Assembly: GCA_021845835.1 (NCBI GenBank) | Contig: JAJZVE010000376.1 | Location: 1 to 5,366, forward strand | Source of the DNA: Pseudomonadota bacterium | GTDB taxonomy: Bacteria; Pseudomonadota; Alphaproteobacteria; Acetobacterales; Acetobacteraceae | Direction: 5' to 3' | DNA length: 5,366 bases | Shown here: positions 2,788 to 5,366 of the stretch, one piece after another | Position numbering within the stretch: position 1 is the first letter of the stretch | How the letters are laid out: every line of letters starts with the position of its first letter | Made by a program: the position numbers and the translations under genes | The notes under the pieces: model-generated | The model's input: only the letters and a program-made list of their open reading frames with translations | Databases searched by the model: none | Told to the model about the DNA's origin: nothing

Positions 2788-5296
2788 GACGCGGAGGCCG
2801 GCCGCCATGCTCGCCGCTGGCGGCGTGAAGCCCCCGTAGCAGGCGCTGGATTGCGCTTTCCGTGGCGATTGGTGCCGCCGGTCCCATCGCAAGGGCCGGC
2901 AGGAGCTGCGCGGTGACGGCAGGCCAGTGCATGTGCCCGAGAATCCCGGCGAGCGGTGTACTTGCGCTGTGTGCGGCAGCCACGGCCGGCAGCGCCCGCC
3001 CGCTCAGCTCGATCGGCGTCGGTGGTGTCGGCGCCTCGCGCGGCCCGAAAGCTGCGTCCTGATAGAGGTCTGAGCCGAGGATCGCGCGCACTACCGGAGG
3101 CAGCGCGAAGGCCGGTAGCGCCTTCAGCGCGGCCAGCGGTTTCAAGATCCCGAGGCCGCCTTCGAGCTTCAGGTCGAGCGCCGATAGCGGCCCTTCGTCG
3201 CGGATCTTGCTCAAGTCCTGCATCGCACGCGGGAAGTGCTGCGCAGCCTCGGCGACGGCTCGCAGGTTGCCCGAGAGCGGCGCGCCACGGTCGAGCTGCT
3301 TGGCGAGATTCAACGCCGACACTTGCCCATTCCCGGCCCGCAGTGCCTGATCGACGGTGTTGATCTTCGCGAGCTGCACGCGAGCTTGTCGATAGCGATC
3401 AATCAGGTCATTGCGCGGCGCTGGGGGCTTGGCGGAGTCGACAACGTCGCGCAGCTCGCGCTGCACCCGCGCGATAGTTTCGTTGGAGTCATCGCCCCAC
3501 GAATCGAGCACCGCCTGCGCACGCTGCGGGTTGGCCTTCATCGCCTCAGTCGTAAGGTCGGTAAGGTCTGGTGGCTCGGCACTCTGCGGGGCGGCGGCGG
3601 CTTCATGCGCCACCTCGGCAAAGCGCCGGGTATTCGCCACACTGTACGACGGCTTGCCGTGGAGTTCGCCGTCTACCGCGTCGAGCAGCGCATTCGGGCT
3701 GTAATTGCCGCGCTCGTCCGCCACCGGATAGCCGGCCTGGTGCAGCGCCTCGGCCGCCTGGTCAAACGACATGCCGCCCTGGCGGAACGCGCGTTTGATC
3801 CCCACGCGAGCCGCGCTGGAGCGCATGTCTGCCGGGTCGAGACCCTGCGCCTCGGCTTCCTCGGCGCTCAGGCCCTTCGGGTGCTTCGCCAGCCACTGCA
3901 GGATGGAATCCTCGCGCGGATCAGGCTCGACCATGTTGCGCTTTGGCACGGGTGCCTTCGCCGGGTCGTACTCGAGGGGCGCCGTGCGTTCGACAGTCGG
4001 CGAGCGCCCGTTGGCGACCGCCTGCAGATGCCTATCGATTTGATCCTCCAGCGCATCAGCCACCGCGCGCTGAGCATGGCCGAGCGCCTGCTGCATCGGG
4101 TTGTACCGCGCGCCAATGTTCGCGCCCGCGTCCCGCCGCAACTGCCGCGCCTTGGCAACCGCGTCGCCGGCGTCGAAGTTCTTGAGCGAGCCGTAGCCTT
4201 CCTTGAGCCGCGCAATGTCGGCCGGGGTGTCGAAGCTGAATGATCCGCCCCCTGGGTTCGCGATCCCGGCGATCTGCTGGCGAAAGACATCATCCACCGG
4301 CACGTTGCCGAGACGCGCGACTTCCGCGTAGACCGCATTGGGTGCAGCCTTGGCGTCCTTGAGCGCCGCGCGGGTGAGTGGCCCCTCGACACCGATATCC
4401 TCGCCCGCGAGCCGCCCGACCGTGGCGGCATTCGCCCGCGAGAGTGCCCGCTCGAGCTTCGCCGTCCCGGTGAGGCTTTCGATCCCGCGCCCGATCGCGC
4501 CGCCAGGAGCCTGCGCTTGCGTCGGTGTCAGCTTGATGCCGGCCTCGCGCGCCGCGGCCACTTCCGGTGCGACCGCCGGCCCTACATCGGTCGGCGTATC
4601 TCGCAGCGCCGGCAATTCACCGCCGGCAAGCATCGGCAATCCCTGGATTCCCGCATTCGCGAGCGCGCCGGCGAGCGGGCTGCCCGTCACGTCAGCCACC
4701 TTTCCGCCCGCCCAATTGGCGCCTGCGCCGAGCGCGGCGAAGGGGAGCGACACGAAGTGCTTAACCGCCTGACCGCCGCTCGTGTGTGGTTGGTAGGTGA
4801 GAGCATGCTCTACGCGCTGCACAGTCTGCGCGGCATCGGCGGGGTTTCGGGTCCAGGCCAAATCTCCGAGGCCCGCGAGGCCGCCTGCGACCTGCGCCGC
4901 CGTGCCGGTCGCGATGCTCGCCGCGGCGTCTGGCAGCCCCCACAGTGAATGCCACGTCCAGGGTTTGTCGACGGCCTTCCCGAACAAGAAATTGCCCGCG
5001 CGCTGCATCTCAGTCATCGGAGGCGCGGCAGCCGGTGCCGGGGTGGGCTTCGGCAGCAGCGCGGCAAACTCAGGCGGGAGTGTCTGCGGCTGAGTCGCCC
5101 CACGAGCGGGAGCGCTGATCTGTGCGCTGCTGGCAGCGCGGGCCGCATGGGTGCTGACACGGGGACGTGACGCAGCTTGCGCAGGCGGCAGCAGCGCCGC
5201 GAACTCGGGCGGCAACCCGTCGACGGTCGCGGGGGGCGCGGGTCGCGGCAACAGCGCAGCGAACTGCGGCGGCAGCGGGGTGGCGGGTGCGGTCAT
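2747..5296 (-). CDS. Large phage virion protein, probable internal / DNA-ejection protein
   Basis: This protein has 849 residues. The N-terminus (1-95) is a Pro/Ala-rich linker with three copies of LPP[QE]FAALLP. Residues 95-225 form an Ala/Gly-rich hydrophobic region (motifs HALTYQPHTSGGQAV and TGSPLAGALANAG) of a kind I recall from large phage proteins. Residues 249-425 are mostly helical and charged (GIKLTPTQAQ, DAVAKARQLRRDAG, ALEDQIDRHLQ). Residues 459-558 look like an inserted module (FRQGGMSFDQAAEALHQAG, NALLDAVDGEL). Residues 668-745 resemble another part of these phage proteins (LRAVAEAAQHFPRAMQD, then AILGSDLYQ), and a hydrophobic stretch lies near 781-810. No transglycosylase, peptidase or tail-spike motif is visible. 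I infer an internal virion protein released with the DNA, as in podophages; a tail or neck protein is the alternative. GAGG 7 bases before the ATG supports the start, which overlaps the upstream stop as ATGA. Confidence 0.7.
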   Translation of the reverse strand: MTAPATPLPPQFAALLPRPAPPATVDGLPPEFAALLPPAQAASRPRVSTHAARAASSAQISAPARGATQPQTLPPEFAALLPKPTPAPAAAPPMTEMQRAGNFLFGKAVDKPWTWHSLWGLPDAAASIATGTAAQVAGGLAGLGDLAWTRNPADAAQTVQRVEHALTYQPHTSGGQAVKHFVSLPFAALGAGANWAGGKVADVTGSPLAGALANAGIQGLPMLAGGELPALRDTPTDVGPAVAPEVAAAREAGIKLTPTQAQAPGGAIGRGIESLTGTAKLERALSRANAATVGRLAGEDIGVEGPLTRAALKDAKAAPNAVYAEVARLGNVPVDDVFRQQIAGIANPGGGSFSFDTPADIARLKEGYGSLKNFDAGDAVAKARQLRRDAGANIGARYNPMQQALGHAQRAVADALEDQIDRHLQAVANGRSPTVERTAPLEYDPAKAPVPKRNMVEPDPREDSILQWLAKHPKGLSAEEAEAQGLDPADMRSSAARVGIKRAFRQGGMSFDQAAEALHQAGYPVADERGNYSPNALLDAVDGELHGKPSYSVANTRRFAEVAHEAAAAPQSAEPPDLTDLTTEAMKANPQRAQAVLDSWGDDSNETIARVQRELRDVVDSAKPPAPRNDLIDRYRQARVQLAKINTVDQALRAGNGQVSALNLAKQLDRGAPLSGNLRAVAEAAQHFPRAMQDLSKIRDEGPLSALDLKLEGGLGILKPLAALKALPAFALPPVVRAILGSDLYQDAAFGPREAPTPPTPIELSGRALPAVAAAHSASTPLAGILGHMHWPAVTAQLLPALAMGPAAPIATESAIQRLLRGLHAASGEHGGRPPRPIGARVAAAGLAP
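3623..3922 (-). other. Inserted module within the 849-residue phage protein
   Basis: Residues about 459-558 begin with a small helix-rich stretch (DSILQWLAKHPKGLSAEEA). Then come a basic GIKRAFRQGGMS segment, a helix (FDQAAEALHQAGYPV) and NALLDAVDGELHGKPSYS. I recall this pattern as a movable module shared by phage polyvalent-type and structural proteins, where it appears in varied surroundings. Here it separates two regions that look like one phage family. The boundaries are estimates by eye. Confidence 0.4.
5051..5275 (-). repeat. Three copies of LPP[QE]FAALLP in the N-terminus of the large phage protein
   Basis: The ten-residue motif occurs at residues 8-17 (5246-5275), 28-37 (5186-5215) and 73-82 (5051-5080). 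Pro/Ala-rich linkers of 10 and 35 residues separate the copies. The copies differ at several synonymous positions: the first Leu is CTG, TTG or CTC, Phe is TTC or TTT, and the first Ala is GCT, GCG or GCC. The peptide is therefore conserved while the DNA has diverged, which points to a selected short linear motif and not a recent slippage duplication. Confidence 0.8.
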
Positions 5297-5366
5297 GGTG
5301 TTGCCTCGGGAGGGTTGTCACCCTGTCGAACGATTCGGATCACAAGCTCGCCCGAGCCATCGGCGC
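5293..5366 (-). CDS. 3' end of an upstream phage gene (partial)
   Basis: Only the last 23 codons are in the window. They read ADGSGELVIRIVRQ followed by GDNPPEATP and a TGA. The stop overlaps the ATG of the 849-residue gene as ATGA, so the two genes are translationally coupled and belong to one leftward operon. The GELVIRIV stretch looks like a C-terminal beta strand. The fragment is too short to name, but an adjacent virion gene is likely from the context. This frame was judged from the coupling and the sensible residue composition. Confidence 0.6.
   Translation of the reverse strand, partial: ADGSGELVIRIVRQGDNPPEATP

Noticed and set aside
2398..2892. Minus-strand open frame of 164 codons antisense to the small membrane genes
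   Set aside because: It is antisense to two genes with clear helices and coupled starts, and out of frame with the large virion gene it overlaps. It has no start signal and looks like a GC-rich shadow.
3236..4243. Plus-strand open frame of 335 codons inside the large virion gene
   Set aside because: It is fully antisense to the 849-residue frame, has an arginine/leucine-rich composition typical of GC-rich shadow frames, and shows no ribosome binding site or recognisable motif.

Overview
This is a GC-rich window (about two thirds G+C by eye) that reads as one end of a temperate phage genome, or a prophage-like element, of a proteobacterium. The codon use and the style of the phage proteins suggest a beta- or gammaproteobacterial host; the sequence does not fix the genus. 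No rRNA, complete tRNA, insertion sequence or CRISPR array is present.

Layout. Positions 1-146 hold no gene but contain an inverted repeat, a 9-base direct repeat and a 12-base palindrome. Positions 147-1460 (minus strand) encode a P4-family tyrosine integrase with all six catalytic residues. Positions 1461-1979 are non-coding and full of structure: six short direct repeats related to GGGACTCAC just upstream of int, a large inverted repeat (1701-1740), a T-arm-like hairpin (1772-1788), and an 18-base match to the 3' end of a tRNA-Leu (1790-1807), the probable attachment core. Copies of TACCCCC / GGGGGTA lie on both sides of that core. Positions 1980-2787 (plus strand) are three translationally coupled small genes: a 106-residue phage-type protein of unknown function and two small proteins with two membrane helices each. 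Positions 2747-5296 (minus strand) encode an 849-residue phage protein resembling large internal-virion or DNA-ejection proteins, tail to tail with the small-gene operon and overlapping it by 41 bases. At the right edge, the last codons of another minus-strand gene overlap its start by ATGA.

How it works together. The integrase most likely acts on the attachment region beside its own gene. A tRNA-like core flanked by candidate arm sites on both sides, with int on one side and virion genes on the other, is the arrangement of an attP, not of attL or attR. My main interpretation is therefore that the window comes from a phage genome in its unintegrated arrangement, probably targeting the 3' end of a tRNA-Leu gene. 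On integration the integrase would sit directly downstream of the restored tRNA, and the virion gene cluster would lie at the far end of the prophage. The least explained elements are the three-gene operon, the 1461-1980 region, and the triplicated LPPxFAALLP motif and inserted module of the 849-residue protein.
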